The notes below the pieces were generated by a model, which was not told the origin of the DNA, ran no database searches, and saw only the letters and a list, made by a program, of their open reading frames with translations. 64,000 nucleotides of DNA from an uncultured delta proteobacterium (GTDB lineage: Bacteria > Desulfobacterota > Desulfobulbia > Desulfobulbales > Desulfocapsaceae). The position numbers and the translations under genes are program-made. Numbering within the stretch: the first letter of the stretch is position 1; every line of letters starts with the position of its first letter. The DNA is taken from assembly GCA_903901335.1 (NCBI GenBank), contig CAIUQR010000065.1:68667-132666 (forward strand). Direction: 5' to 3'. Below are positions 15,143 through 23,252 of the stretch, piece after piece.

Positions 15143-15448
15143 TCAGGCCCACACAGCCCATATTTGCAGTATGGTTCCAAGCACGATCAGCCAGAAACCG
15201 GTTCTCAACTCGAAGTAGCAGGTAGTCCTTAGCCAACTGCGTATGGGGGTTTCTGGGTTATCAATGATTTCCCTCGCGATATTTGAGGGAGGCCCATAGG
15301 GATACTTATCAATATCTCTGTAGCGATTGAATATCCGTTCAAATAGGCCGCTGATCTCCAGCTGAACAACCCCAGCTAACGTGAGGGAAAGACCGCTTGT
15401 AGCCAGCCACTTCGCAGCGCCTGGAAGTTCAAGCACAAAGGTCTTCAT
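15143..15448 (-). CDS. Small membrane protein of unknown function
   Basis: A 101-residue protein with two predicted membrane segments: WLATSGLSLTLAGVVQLEI (about residues 14-32) and FWLIVLGTILQIWAVW (about 84-100), with a polar middle (RYRDIDKYPYGPP). Upstream of the ATG at 15448 the frame stays open for about 27 codons and encodes another hydrophobic stretch (VGFVVLVFVSAAAATTG). That extension follows a GGGGGGAGGG-like ribosome binding site but has no ATG, GTG or TTG. The original start codon may therefore have been lost, or an unusual codon may be used. Leader copy B lies upstream. Confidence 0.6.
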   Translation of the reverse strand: MKTFVLELPGAAKWLATSGLSLTLAGVVQLEISGLFERIFNRYRDIDKYPYGPPSNIAREIIDNPETPIRSWLRTTCYFELRTGFWLIVLGTILQIWAVWA

Positions 15449-15567
15449 ACCAGTTGTAGCGGCAGCGGCTGAAACGAAAACGAGAACGACAAAGCCAACC
15501 TTTTCGTAACGCCTGAAGTGATTCCCCTTTCACCCTCCCCCCACCTAACTTGGATTGCACGGCCTAA

Positions 15568-15770
15568 CTACTGAGTATCAGGAATATTCGCCCTGATACT
15601 ATGATAGTGAAGAGGTTTTCGGGCAAATTTGCCCTGTTTCAATATCAGGCATCAGCCTGTAAAATGTGCTTGATATTTCCTCTTTAAGATCATGATTGAA
15701 ATTCGTATTCCTCACTCATTATACACACCGAAAATGTTGACTGCTACAGTTTTTGAGGTTATGTATAAAA
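15568..15770 (-). repeat. Leader/promoter element copy B (diverged ~205-bp repeat)
   Basis: Second copy of the element at 11158-11362, same orientation, and upstream of the small membrane-protein gene. On the minus strand it has TATAAT (15723-15718) and three hairpins stronger than in copy A: H1 CAGGC/GCCTG (15646-15650 with 15655-15659), H2 the 14-bp palindrome GGGCAAATTTGCCC (15621-15634), and H3 with perfect 9-bp arms AGTATCAGG/CCTGATACT (15574-15582 with 15592-15600). Arms change between the copies while pairing is mostly kept, as expected of an RNA structure. Alternatively it is a DNA operator or a recombination platform next to the integrase remnant. Confidence 0.65.
15718..15748 (-). 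promoter_or_regulatory. Predicted promoter of the right-hand island operon
   Basis: Minus-strand TATAAT (15723-15718) with TGTAGCAGT (15748-15740) placed 16 bases upstream, identical in both blocks and spacing to the promoter at 11307-11337. It would drive the membrane-protein gene and possibly those beyond it. It also sits between the integrase remnant and the gene row, the position of an integron cassette promoter. Confidence 0.55.
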
Positions 15771-15848
15771 ATACGTCTAATCGATATGTTCCGTTGTCCC
15801 TCAAAATTTTTCAGGACATGTATCTCCGCTCTGTCAATACCAAAAGAG

Positions 15849-16010
15849 AGAATGGTTGAGGCGTTTCCGACCCATCCGGCAGTCCATGGCAATATGGCCC
15901 CGGCGACTCAAAATCAGGCAATGAACGCCTTGGTTTTTCTTATTCCCGTCTCTCGGGAAAACCAAAAAATCCAGGTTTCGATCGTCAGCCCTTTACTCGG
16001 GCCTGCCTCC
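15849..16010 (+). pseudogene. Remnant of an integron-type (IntI-like) tyrosine recombinase
   Basis: A plus-strand frame reads HPAVHGNMAPATQNQAMNAL followed by VFL. After a one-base frame change it continues LYSRLSGKPKNPGF. This corresponds to the N-terminal SAM-like core-binding domain of IntI and related integrases, where the block usually reads VA-x-STQNQA-x-NAL-x-FLY. The rest of the protein, including the catalytic Arg/His/Tyr domain, is missing. It is divergent from all island genes, which is the classical integron layout. The match is from memory of the family motif and is short. Confidence 0.55.
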
Positions 16011-16121
16011 TCCCCGGATTTCTCCGCCATCTCTTGTCGACAGATTTTAACAATTTATAGTATCTGCCGATAAGCGGATTTTTCAATTGACACTAACCCT
16101 CCTTCGTAAATAGAATTCATA

Positions 16122-16295
16122 GTACAGGAGGCGCACCGGATCTCCGGCGAATGCAAGTATCTGATCAAGGCGACGATTAAGACGACCGATGCGTGGACAA
16201 GCCTAGTCCTCGATACCTTAAAAGATCACCAGACCATCGCTGTCGATCGTATCGACTCTAAAAGCAAGGTAAGCAGTTACTATAAACGGAGACCT
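16122..16295 (+). pseudogene. C-terminal fragment of an Lrp/AsnC-family regulator
   Basis: The frame from 16122 reads VQEAHRISGECKYLIKATIK and continues TTDAWTSLVLDTLKDHQT, matching the effector-binding (RAM) domain of Lrp/AsnC proteins (typically V-x-E-x-H-x-V-T-G-E-x-D-Y-L-L-K). The helix-turn-helix half is absent, and no start codon exists in frame until the putA ATG at 16299, with which the fragment is in frame. Lrp-type regulators are common neighbours of proline catabolism genes. It looks like a putA regulator cut off by the island insertion. Confidence 0.6.
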
Positions 16296-16298
16296 GCC

Positions 16299-19295
16299 AT
16301 GGAAAATTCTTCCCTGGACCAGAAGATCATCAATCGCAGCAAAGAATTCTTCGCCAGCATCAGCGGGGAGGCCCCGTCCATCTTCAACAAGGGATGGTGG
16401 ATGGGCAAGGTCATGGACTGGTCCATGAAAAATGAGGCCTTCAAGGTCCAGCTCTTCCGTTTTATCGATGTCCTCCCCTCTCTGAACACCTCGGAGTCGC
16501 TTGCCCGCCATATCAAAGAGTATTTCGCCTTGGGCAATCAGGATGTCCCCATGGTCATGAAATGGGGGGTGAGGAGTGCCGGGATCATCGGCAAACTGAC
16601 CGGCAAAGTCATGAACATGATTATCCGCTTGAACCTTGAGGGAATGGCCAGACAGTTCATCATCGGAGAGAACAGCAAAGACGCGCTGAAGACGATCAGG
16701 AAGATCCGGAAGGACGGCTTCGCCTTCACCGTCGACATCCTGGGCGAGGCCACGGTCAGCAAAAAAGAGGCCGTCGCCTCAATGGACATGTACCTGGAAC
16801 TCCTGGCCGTCCTGCAGGAAAATTGCCGGAAATGGGCCCCTATCGGCGGCCATGACCTGGACTGGGGCTATGCGCCGCTGGTGAATATCTCGGTAAAACC
16901 GTCGGCCCTTTTTTCTCAGACCGATCCGATGGACTTCGAGGGCTCGGTCCGGGGCGTGCAGCAGCGCCTGGAGATCATCTACCGGAAGGTCATCGAGATG
17001 GGCGGCTTCCTGCAGATCGACATGGAGCACCATCGCTTCAAGGATATCACCCTGGAGGTCTACCGGCGGATACGCTCTTCCCAGGAATTCCGCCAGTATC
17101 AGCACTTCGGCCTTGTGCTGCAATCCTATCTGCGGGAGACCGATACCGACCTGAAGCACCTTCTGCAATGGGCAAGAGACAGCGGGCTGCCGATCTCCAT
17201 CCGGCTGGTGAAGGGCGCCTACTGGGACTACGAAACGGTGACCGCCAGACAGAACGGCTGGGAGATCCCCGTCTATATGTACAAGGCAGAAACCGACGCC
17301 GCCTTCGAACGGCATTCCCGCCTGATCCTGGAAAACCAGGATATCTGCTACCTTGCCTGCGGATCGCACAATATCCGCTCGATCTCGTCGGTCATGGAGA
17401 TCGCCGAAGAGTTGAAGGTCCCCGACGAGCGCTATGAGTTCCAGGTCCTCTACGGCATGGCCGAACCGGTACGCAAAGGACTCTTACATGTGGCAGGGCG
17501 GGTCCGCCTCTATGCCCCTTACGGCGACCTGCTGCCCGGAATGGCCTATCTGGTCCGGCGGCTTCTGGAAAACACCGCCAACGAGTCCTTCCTCCGGCAG
17601 TCCTTTGTCGAGGAGAAGGAGGTGGAGCAATTGATGGAAAATCCGCTCTCGACCCTGGAACGGATTTTCCTTACGAGTACGCACCCTGTAAAACATCACA
17701 TCTCCCCGGATTACTTCACCAACGAACCCTTTGCCAATTTCACCAGGGCGGAGGTTCGGACGTCCTTTACCGAGGCCATCGCCCTGGCCCGGCAGAATCT
17801 GGGCCGGACCTACCCGCTTCATATCGGCGGCAAAGATATTACCACCACCGATTTAATCCCCTCGGTCAATCCGGCTGCCCCCGACGAGGTCATCGGCCTG
17901 GTCTGCCAGGCCTCAATAAAAGAAATCGACCTGGCAATCGCAGAGGCCCGTGCCGCCCTCCCGGCCTGGAAGGCGCTCTCCGCGCCAGAACGGGCGCAGT
18001 ATCTGTTCAGGGCAGCCGATATCGCCAGAAAAAAGATATATGAACTTTCAGCCTGGCAGGTTCTCGAGGTCGGCAAACAGTGGGGACAGGCTCAGGCCGA
18101 TGTGGCCGAGGCCATCGATTTCCTGGAATACTACGGCCGGGAGATGATCCGCTTAGGCTCTCCGCGCCGGATGGGCCGGACGCCGGGCGAGATGAACCAC
18201 CTGACCTACCAGCCCAAAGGTATCGCCGCAATTATCGCCCCGTGGAACTTCCCGCTGGCCATCAGCTGCGGCATGAGTGCTGCGGCCCTTGTCACCGGCA
18301 ATCCGGTGCTCTATAAACCGGCGGGGCCGTCTTCGGTTATCGGCCATAGCCTGCTTGCAATCTTTCAGGAGGCGGGACTGCCGCCCGGTGTCTTTAATTA
18401 TATCCCCGGTCGCGGGGCGGTGATGGGGGACTATCTGGTGGAGCATGCGGAGGTGGCAATGATCGCCTTCACCGGCTCCATGGAGGTGGGTCAGCGCATC
18501 ATCAACAGGGCCTCGGTGATTCAGCCCGGACAGGCGCTGGTCAAGCGGGTCGTGGCTGAAATGGGCGGCAAAAACGCAATCATCATCGATGACGACGCCG
18601 ATCTGGACGAGGCCGTCAGACAGGTCGTCAACTCGGCCTTTGCCTTCCAGGGGCAGAAATGCTCGGCCTGCTCCCGGGTGATTATCGTCGAACCTATCTA
18701 TGAAAAATTCATCGAAAGGCTGGTCCAGGCGGCAGACTCCATTGCCATCGGTCCGGCCGAGGATCCGGCCTGTTTCATGGGTCCGGTCATCAACGAAGAG
18801 GCTCAGAAACTGATCGCCGAGTATATTGCGCTGGCTAGGCAGGAAGGCCGGCTCCTGCTCTGTCGCGATGTCCCGGAGAACGGCTACTACGTCCCATTGA
18901 CCATCGTCGACGGCATCACTCCGGAACATCGGCTGGCCCAGGAAGAGATCTTCGGGCCGGTGCTGGCCGTCATGAAGGCCAAGGATATCGACCAGGCCAT
19001 CGACTGGGCCAACAGCACCCGCTTCGGGCTGACCGGGGCGATCTTTTCGAGGAGCCCAAGCCACCTTGAAAAGGCCAGGAAAACCTTCAATGTCGGCAAT
19101 CTCTATCTGAATCGAGGTTGTACCGGCGCTCTGGTTGAGCGTCAGCCTTTCGGAGGTTTCAAGATGTCAGGGGTTGGCTCCAAGGCTGGAGGGCCGGATT
19201 ATCTCGTCCAGTTCATGGACCCGCGGGTGATCAGCGAAAACACGATGCGGCGAGGTTTTGCCCCGATCGACGAGACGGACGACCAGTCAGGATAA
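16299..19295 (+). CDS. putA: Bifunctional proline dehydrogenase / L-glutamate gamma-semialdehyde dehydrogenase
   Basis: A 998-residue PutA of the short type that oxidises proline to glutamate. The FAD-dependent proline dehydrogenase barrel covers about residues 100-450 (LGEATVSKKEA, SVKPSA, IRLVKGAYWDYE, APYGDLLPGMAYLVRRLLEN in parts). The NAD-dependent aldehyde dehydrogenase covers about 500-985, with PWNFPLAISCG, FTGSMEVGQRI and FAFQGQKCSACSRV (catalytic Cys). There is no N-terminal ribbon-helix-helix domain, so it does not regulate itself as E. coli PutA does. A GGAG lies before the ATG at 16299. The upstream Lrp-type gene is truncated, so control may be altered. It converges with pcm. Confidence 0.95.
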   Translation: MENSSLDQKIINRSKEFFASISGEAPSIFNKGWWMGKVMDWSMKNEAFKVQLFRFIDVLPSLNTSESLARHIKEYFALGNQDVPMVMKWGVRSAGIIGKLTGKVMNMIIRLNLEGMARQFIIGENSKDALKTIRKIRKDGFAFTVDILGEATVSKKEAVASMDMYLELLAVLQENCRKWAPIGGHDLDWGYAPLVNISVKPSALFSQTDPMDFEGSVRGVQQRLEIIYRKVIEMGGFLQIDMEHHRFKDITLEVYRRIRSSQEFRQYQHFGLVLQSYLRETDTDLKHLLQWARDSGLPISIRLVKGAYWDYETVTARQNGWEIPVYMYKAETDAAFERHSRLILENQDICYLACGSHNIRSISSVMEIAEELKVPDERYEFQVLYGMAEPVRKGLLHVAGRVRLYAPYGDLLPGMAYLVRRLLENTANESFLRQSFVEEKEVEQLMENPLSTLERIFLTSTHPVKHHISPDYFTNEPFANFTRAEVRTSFTEAIALARQNLGRTYPLHIGGKDITTTDLIPSVNPAAPDEVIGLVCQASIKEIDLAIAEARAALPAWKALSAPERAQYLFRAADIARKKIYELSAWQVLEVGKQWGQAQADVAEAIDFLEYYGREMIRLGSPRRMGRTPGEMNHLTYQPKGIAAIIAPWNFPLAISCGMSAAALVTGNPVLYKPAGPSSVIGHSLLAIFQEAGLPPGVFNYIPGRGAVMGDYLVEHAEVAMIAFTGSMEVGQRIINRASVIQPGQALVKRVVAEMGGKNAIIIDDDADLDEAVRQVVNSAFAFQGQKCSACSRVIIVEPIYEKFIERLVQAADSIAIGPAEDPACFMGPVINEEAQKLIAEYIALARQEGRLLLCRDVPENGYYVPLTIVDGITPEHRLAQEEIFGPVLAVMKAKDIDQAIDWANSTRFGLTGAIFSRSPSHLEKARKTFNVGNLYLNRGCTGALVERQPFGGFKMSGVGSKAGGPDYLVQFMDPRVISENTMRRGFAPIDETDDQSG

Positions 19296-19315
19296 AACGG
19301 ATGACTTCGATTCAT

Positions 19316-19963
19316 TCACCGACTCCAGCCATGCTCACCGATCAGGTTGACGAACCGGACACTCTCCAGATCGGTAATCTCAATGGCCTCTTCTCGTTTG
19401 ATCAATAACTGCAATTTCTGGATACTTTGGTCGCCAACAGGCATGATCAGCCTGCCTCCATCCGCGAGCTGATCAACAAGAGGTGCAGGAATCACCGGGC
19501 CGCCCGCAGTGACGACAATTGCATCATACGGCCCGTTCTCGGGCCAGCCGAGGGTACCGTCATCCAGCTTGGCGACAATATTGTAATAACGCAGTTTGTC
19601 GAACAGCCTGCGGGCTGAAGCCAGCAGGGTATGAACACGTTCAACCGTAAAAACTTTATCACAGATACGGGACAAGACCGCAGCCTGATACCCCGACCCC
19701 GTGCCGATCTCAAGGACCCTCTCCGTTCCTGCAAGGCCCAGGGCCTGGGTCATATAGGCGACGATAAAAGGCTGGGAGATGGTCTGTCCGGCAGCGATCG
19801 GGAGCGGATAATCACCATAGGCCCTTCCCCACATCGCATCGTCGACAAACACATGCCGCGGCACATCCCGCATGGCCTTCAAGGTCAACCTATCATCAAT
19901 CCCGCGCGGCAGCAGCTGCTCCTGGATCATCCGCTCGCGGATTGTTGCATAGACGTCCGTCAC
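19316..19963 (-). CDS. pcm: Protein-L-isoaspartate O-methyltransferase
   Basis: A 215-residue SAM-dependent methyltransferase that repairs isoaspartyl damage in proteins. Visible motifs are the family N-terminus (RERMIQEQLLPRGI), AGQTISQPFIVAYMTQAL and motif I VLEIGTGSGYQAAVLS. Length matches E. coli Pcm (208). It is the last gene of a minus-strand pair, with the upstream lipoprotein gene separated by 3 bp, and its stop faces putA's stop 20 bp away. Confidence 0.93.
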   Translation of the reverse strand: MTDVYATIRERMIQEQLLPRGIDDRLTLKAMRDVPRHVFVDDAMWGRAYGDYPLPIAAGQTISQPFIVAYMTQALGLAGTERVLEIGTGSGYQAAVLSRICDKVFTVERVHTLLASARRLFDKLRYYNIVAKLDDGTLGWPENGPYDAIVVTAGGPVIPAPLVDQLADGGRLIMPVGDQSIQKLQLLIKREEAIEITDLESVRFVNLIGEHGWSR

Positions 19964-19966
19964 ACT

Positions 19967-20356
19967 CTACTCTTTTTTATCCTGCCACCGAAACTTACCG
20001 GCCCAGCCGAACTCATCCTTGTCATAATCGCTATAGCGGCAATCAGAGACAATATCAGATTTATAGGTGATCACAATCATCCCGTAGCCGTTAGGATTAA
20101 AGTTCTTACCGACAAACGGGGTCTTCTGGAACAGCGATTTCTTCTCTTCGAAATAGACCCATTGTTCCGTATCCGCCGAGACCATCCGTTGCGAATCCGG
20201 TTCACCGAGATAGATCAGGACGTCATTCCGGCTTGATTTCCCGATCGTGATCAAGCTGGCATCGGAGGCCAGATGCCTGACGGGATAATTGCTGCAGCCC
20301 GTGAAAATACATACAACCACCAGCAAGAGGCCACTTAAACGACGCGATGAGAGCAT
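19967..20356 (-). CDS. Small lipoprotein (SmpA/OmlA-like)
   Basis: A 129-residue protein with signal peptide LSGLLLVVVCIFTGC and a lipobox cysteine near residue 20. The mature domain ITIGKSSRNDVLIYLGEPDS resembles the BamE/SmpA fold motif (KG-x-S-x-x-D-V-x-x-x-L-G-x-P). The ATG at 20356 is favoured by GGGAG six bases upstream; a longer frame reaches 20392. It ends in a lysine-rich tail (WQDKKE). It lies 3 bp ahead of pcm. A role in envelope assembly is inferred only from the fold-like motif. Confidence 0.7.
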   Translation of the reverse strand: MLSSRRLSGLLLVVVCIFTGCSNYPVRHLASDASLITIGKSSRNDVLIYLGEPDSQRMVSADTEQWVYFEEKKSLFQKTPFVGKNFNPNGYGMIVITYKSDIVSDCRYSDYDKDEFGWAGKFRWQDKKE

Positions 20357-20538
20357 ACCTTTCTCCCTGAAAGATGGACATAAAAAAAACATAAACGCAC
20401 CCTCGCTCTATAGCCTGTGGGCCTCAATTTTTCAACTTTTATATGAACCTTCCTGCCGGGAAAAAACATCGGCTGCCCGGAATCAGAATAATAAACCAGG
20501 CAACAACAACATCAATTCCGAGCATTTTCCATAGCAGT

Positions 20539-22407
20539 CTAGCTTTTTATAACCCGGTTCAGAATCCGATAATTTCTCTCCACCATCTCCAGCGGGTCGA
20601 CCAGAAGACCGGCCTGGATCATCGCATTATCGAATATCTGCTCAGCCACTTCGCCTGCGAACCACTCGTCGGTCTTCATAAGCTCGGAGAGCTGTAAAAT
20701 AAGAGGGCTCTCGAAATTAATCTCCAGATTCTTTTTGGTCCTCTCATGGAGAAGGCCCTTTTCAAGCCGGCTGGCAGAAAGCACCCGTTCCATCGTCGAG
20801 GTCATGTAGCCATCCGGATTGACGATCATGGCCGGGGAATCGACCAGACGTTTGGACTCGATCACATCGGCGACCTTGTCGGCCAGGGTCTTCTTCAACC
20901 AGGAGATCAGGCCCTCTTTGGCACCTTTATCCAGGGAAGACTCGTTCTGGGCCGCATCGGCGCCGTCTTCTTCACCGCCTTTCGGGATCGACAGGTCGGC
21001 CCGGTCGGCCGAGACCAGTTTTTTGCCGTCAAACTCGGCCAGGTGACTGAGAACAAAATCGTCTATGGGCTCCATCGTGTACAGGATTTCGATATCGTTT
21101 TTCCTGAACATTTCGGTATAGGGACCTGCCTCGATTGCCGCCCGGCTTGGTCCGTTGATATAGTAGATCTGCTCCTGATCGGGCCGCATGCGCAGCACAT
21201 AATCGGCAAGTGCAATCGGCTTTCCGGCCTCGGACTTCGAGGATTCGAACCGCACCAGCCGGCCGAGCTCTTTCTGAAACTCATAATCGGAGGTCATCCC
21301 CTCTTTTAAGTAGATCCCGAAGGTCTTCCAGAACTCCAGATAGGCCTCCGGTTCCCTACCGGCCTCCTCATCCAGATATTTCAGGAAACGTTTGGTGATC
21401 ACCTTGCGGATTTTGGCAACCAGGGAATTATCCTGCAGCGACTGCCGCGAGATATTCAAGGGCAGGTCTTCACTGTCGACAACCCCCTTTAAAAAGCGCA
21501 ACCACTCCGGCAGAATATTCTTCGAGTGCTGATCGATCAGGATCCTCTGACAGTAGAGATTGACCCCCGGATCGACCCGGCCGAATCCCATGACCTCAAA
21601 ATTTTCTTTCGGTACAAAGAGCAGGGCATTGATGGCGAGAGGCGCATCGGCTGAAAAGTGGAGGCGGTAGAGCGGTTCGTCAACGGCATTGCCGATAAAT
21701 TTATAGAATTCGGCATAGTCTTTTTCGGCAATCTCGTTTTTATTTCGGGTCCAGATGGCCTGCACGGTATTGACCGTCTCCCCCTCCAGCTTGATCGGAA
21801 AGGAGACGAAGGCTGAGTACTGTTTGATAATCGATTCCACCTTCCATTTCACAGCATAGTCATGGGCGTCTTCCTTCAGCTCGACAATGATCTTCGTGCC
21901 GCGATGCAGGCCGGTCTCCTCCTTGATGGTAAACGAACCGGACCCGTCGGACTCCCATTCATGCCCTTCGCTGCCGTCCCAGGAACGGCTCTGCACCCGG
22001 ACCCTGGTGCCGGCCATAAAGGCCGCATAAAAGCCGACCCCGAACTGACCGATCAGGTTGACATCCTTTTTCGCGGCCTCGACTAATTGCAGCAGAAAGG
22101 TATTCGACCCGGAATGGGCAATGGTTCCCAGATTCTCTTCCAGCTCCGTTCTGGTCATACCAATGCCGGTATCGGTAATGGTCAGGATGTGTGCCTTCTC
22201 ATCCAGATCGATGGTGATCTCGAGGGGCATATGGGAATCGAAGACATCGCCGGCCGTGAGGCTCTGATGCCTGAATTTTTCCAGCGCATCGGCGGCGTTG
22301 GAAATAAGTTCCCGAATAAAGACATCCCGCTCCGTATAGAGAGAATGAATTACTATATCGAGTAGTTTCTTGGTTTCAGCCTTGAATTCATAGGTCGTTG
22401 TTTGCAT
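20539..22407 (-). CDS. htpG: Chaperone HtpG (Hsp90)
   Basis: Cytosolic ATP-dependent chaperone, 622 residues (E. coli 624). The N-terminal GHKL ATPase domain shows ELISNAADALEKFR, ITDTGIGMTRTEL, GQFGVGFYAAFM and a middle domain begins near residue 230. The C-terminal dimerisation domain ends NYRILNRVIKS. Start MQTTTYEFKAETKKLLDIVI is the usual one. It is divergent from the phosphoesterase gene at 22569. No CIRCE-type inverted repeat was seen in the 160-bp gap. Confidence 0.96.
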   Translation of the reverse strand: MQTTTYEFKAETKKLLDIVIHSLYTERDVFIRELISNAADALEKFRHQSLTAGDVFDSHMPLEITIDLDEKAHILTITDTGIGMTRTELEENLGTIAHSGSNTFLLQLVEAAKKDVNLIGQFGVGFYAAFMAGTRVRVQSRSWDGSEGHEWESDGSGSFTIKEETGLHRGTKIIVELKEDAHDYAVKWKVESIIKQYSAFVSFPIKLEGETVNTVQAIWTRNKNEIAEKDYAEFYKFIGNAVDEPLYRLHFSADAPLAINALLFVPKENFEVMGFGRVDPGVNLYCQRILIDQHSKNILPEWLRFLKGVVDSEDLPLNISRQSLQDNSLVAKIRKVITKRFLKYLDEEAGREPEAYLEFWKTFGIYLKEGMTSDYEFQKELGRLVRFESSKSEAGKPIALADYVLRMRPDQEQIYYINGPSRAAIEAGPYTEMFRKNDIEILYTMEPIDDFVLSHLAEFDGKKLVSADRADLSIPKGGEEDGADAAQNESSLDKGAKEGLISWLKKTLADKVADVIESKRLVDSPAMIVNPDGYMTSTMERVLSASRLEKGLLHERTKKNLEINFESPLILQLSELMKTDEWFAGEVAEQIFDNAMIQAGLLVDPLEMVERNYRILNRVIKS

Positions 22408-22568
22408 TTTTCACCTCATGAGTTGTATCGTCTTGGAGTCCGGATTCTTTTTGCGAACCCTTTCCATTGATTTTTTCCAGAAAGTCGGCGAAAATAGTAA
22501 ACATATATCACTGTCTGTCAAGCCGCTCGGCCGGATCGCCTTCATCTTTTACAAGCCGGGAGCATCCA

Positions 22569-23252
22569 ATGAGAATTGTTGCATTTGGAGATATCCACAT
22601 GTCCTCCGGGGAGATCCGCAACATCCCGGGAATCGAAACGGCCGACCTGATCATCCTGAACGGGGATCTGACCAATTACGGCACCAGGCACGACGCTAAG
22701 AGGATCCTCAATGAGATCCTCTCCGTCAATCTGAGTGTCTTGGCCCTGATCGGCAACCTCGACAACTTCGAAATCAATGATTACCTTGATGAGCTGGATT
22801 TGAATCTCCATGGTCAGGCCCGTCTTTTCCAGGAGAAGGTGTGTCTGATTGGTATCGGCGGCTCGAATATTACCCCGTTTCGGACACCGACCGAATTTTC
22901 GGAAGATGAGCTGGCAACCATCGGTGAACAGGCATACAGCCAGGGTCTGGAGTTCAAGATGCTTTCTGAATCACTGCACAATTCACGCATTCCGGTCATT
23001 CTGGTCAGCCATGCGCCACCGCACGGCACCCTCCTTGACAGGCTGCGGAACGGCCGCCACGTCGGCTCGCGGGCTATCAGGACAATCATCGAAAAACACC
23101 AGCCCGACCTGTGCATAGCCGGCCATATCCATGAAGGCAAAGGAGTCGATACCATCGGCCGGACCACGGTCATCAACCCCGGCATGTTCCGCCAGGGCGG
23201 TTGGATTGACATTCGGATCAACACCTCATACATCGAAGCGACACTGCAATGA
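22569..23252 (+). CDS. Calcineurin-like metallophosphoesterase
   Basis: A 227-residue protein with the phosphoesterase metal-site motifs in order: FGDIHMS (D-x-H), LNGDLTNYG (GD), LIGNLDN (GN-x-D), VSHAPPHG (GH-like) and CIAGHIHEGKG (GHxH). These bind a di-metal centre. The ATG at 22569 has GGGAG upstream; the frame is open to 22467. Its stop overlaps the start of the protoporphyrinogen oxidase gene by 4 bp (ATGA), so the two are coupled. The substrate is not predictable. Confidence 0.82.
   Translation: MRIVAFGDIHMSSGEIRNIPGIETADLIILNGDLTNYGTRHDAKRILNEILSVNLSVLALIGNLDNFEINDYLDELDLNLHGQARLFQEKVCLIGIGGSNITPFRTPTEFSEDELATIGEQAYSQGLEFKMLSESLHNSRIPVILVSHAPPHGTLLDRLRNGRHVGSRAIRTIIEKHQPDLCIAGHIHEGKGVDTIGRTTVINPGMFRQGGWIDIRINTSYIEATLQ

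Larger units (their letters stand above)
15449..16298. other. Island right end: leader copy B, integrase remnant, truncated regulator
   Basis: This 850-bp stretch has no intact gene. From left to right it holds a purine-rich GGGGGGAGGGTGAAAGGGG run near 15522-15540 (similar to one inside leader copy A), leader copy B with its promoter (15568-15770), an IntI-like integrase remnant on the plus strand (15849-16010), about 100 bp with no feature, and the C-terminal fragment of an Lrp/AsnC regulator (16122-16295) that runs straight into putA. The junction between island and chromosome is therefore probably near 16090-16120. Confidence 0.6.

Noticed and set aside
14983..15180. Minus-strand 65-codon open frame overlapping the end of the membrane-protein gene
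   Set aside because: Half of it is the attC-like hairpin, it has no ribosome binding site, and the peptide has no recognisable features.
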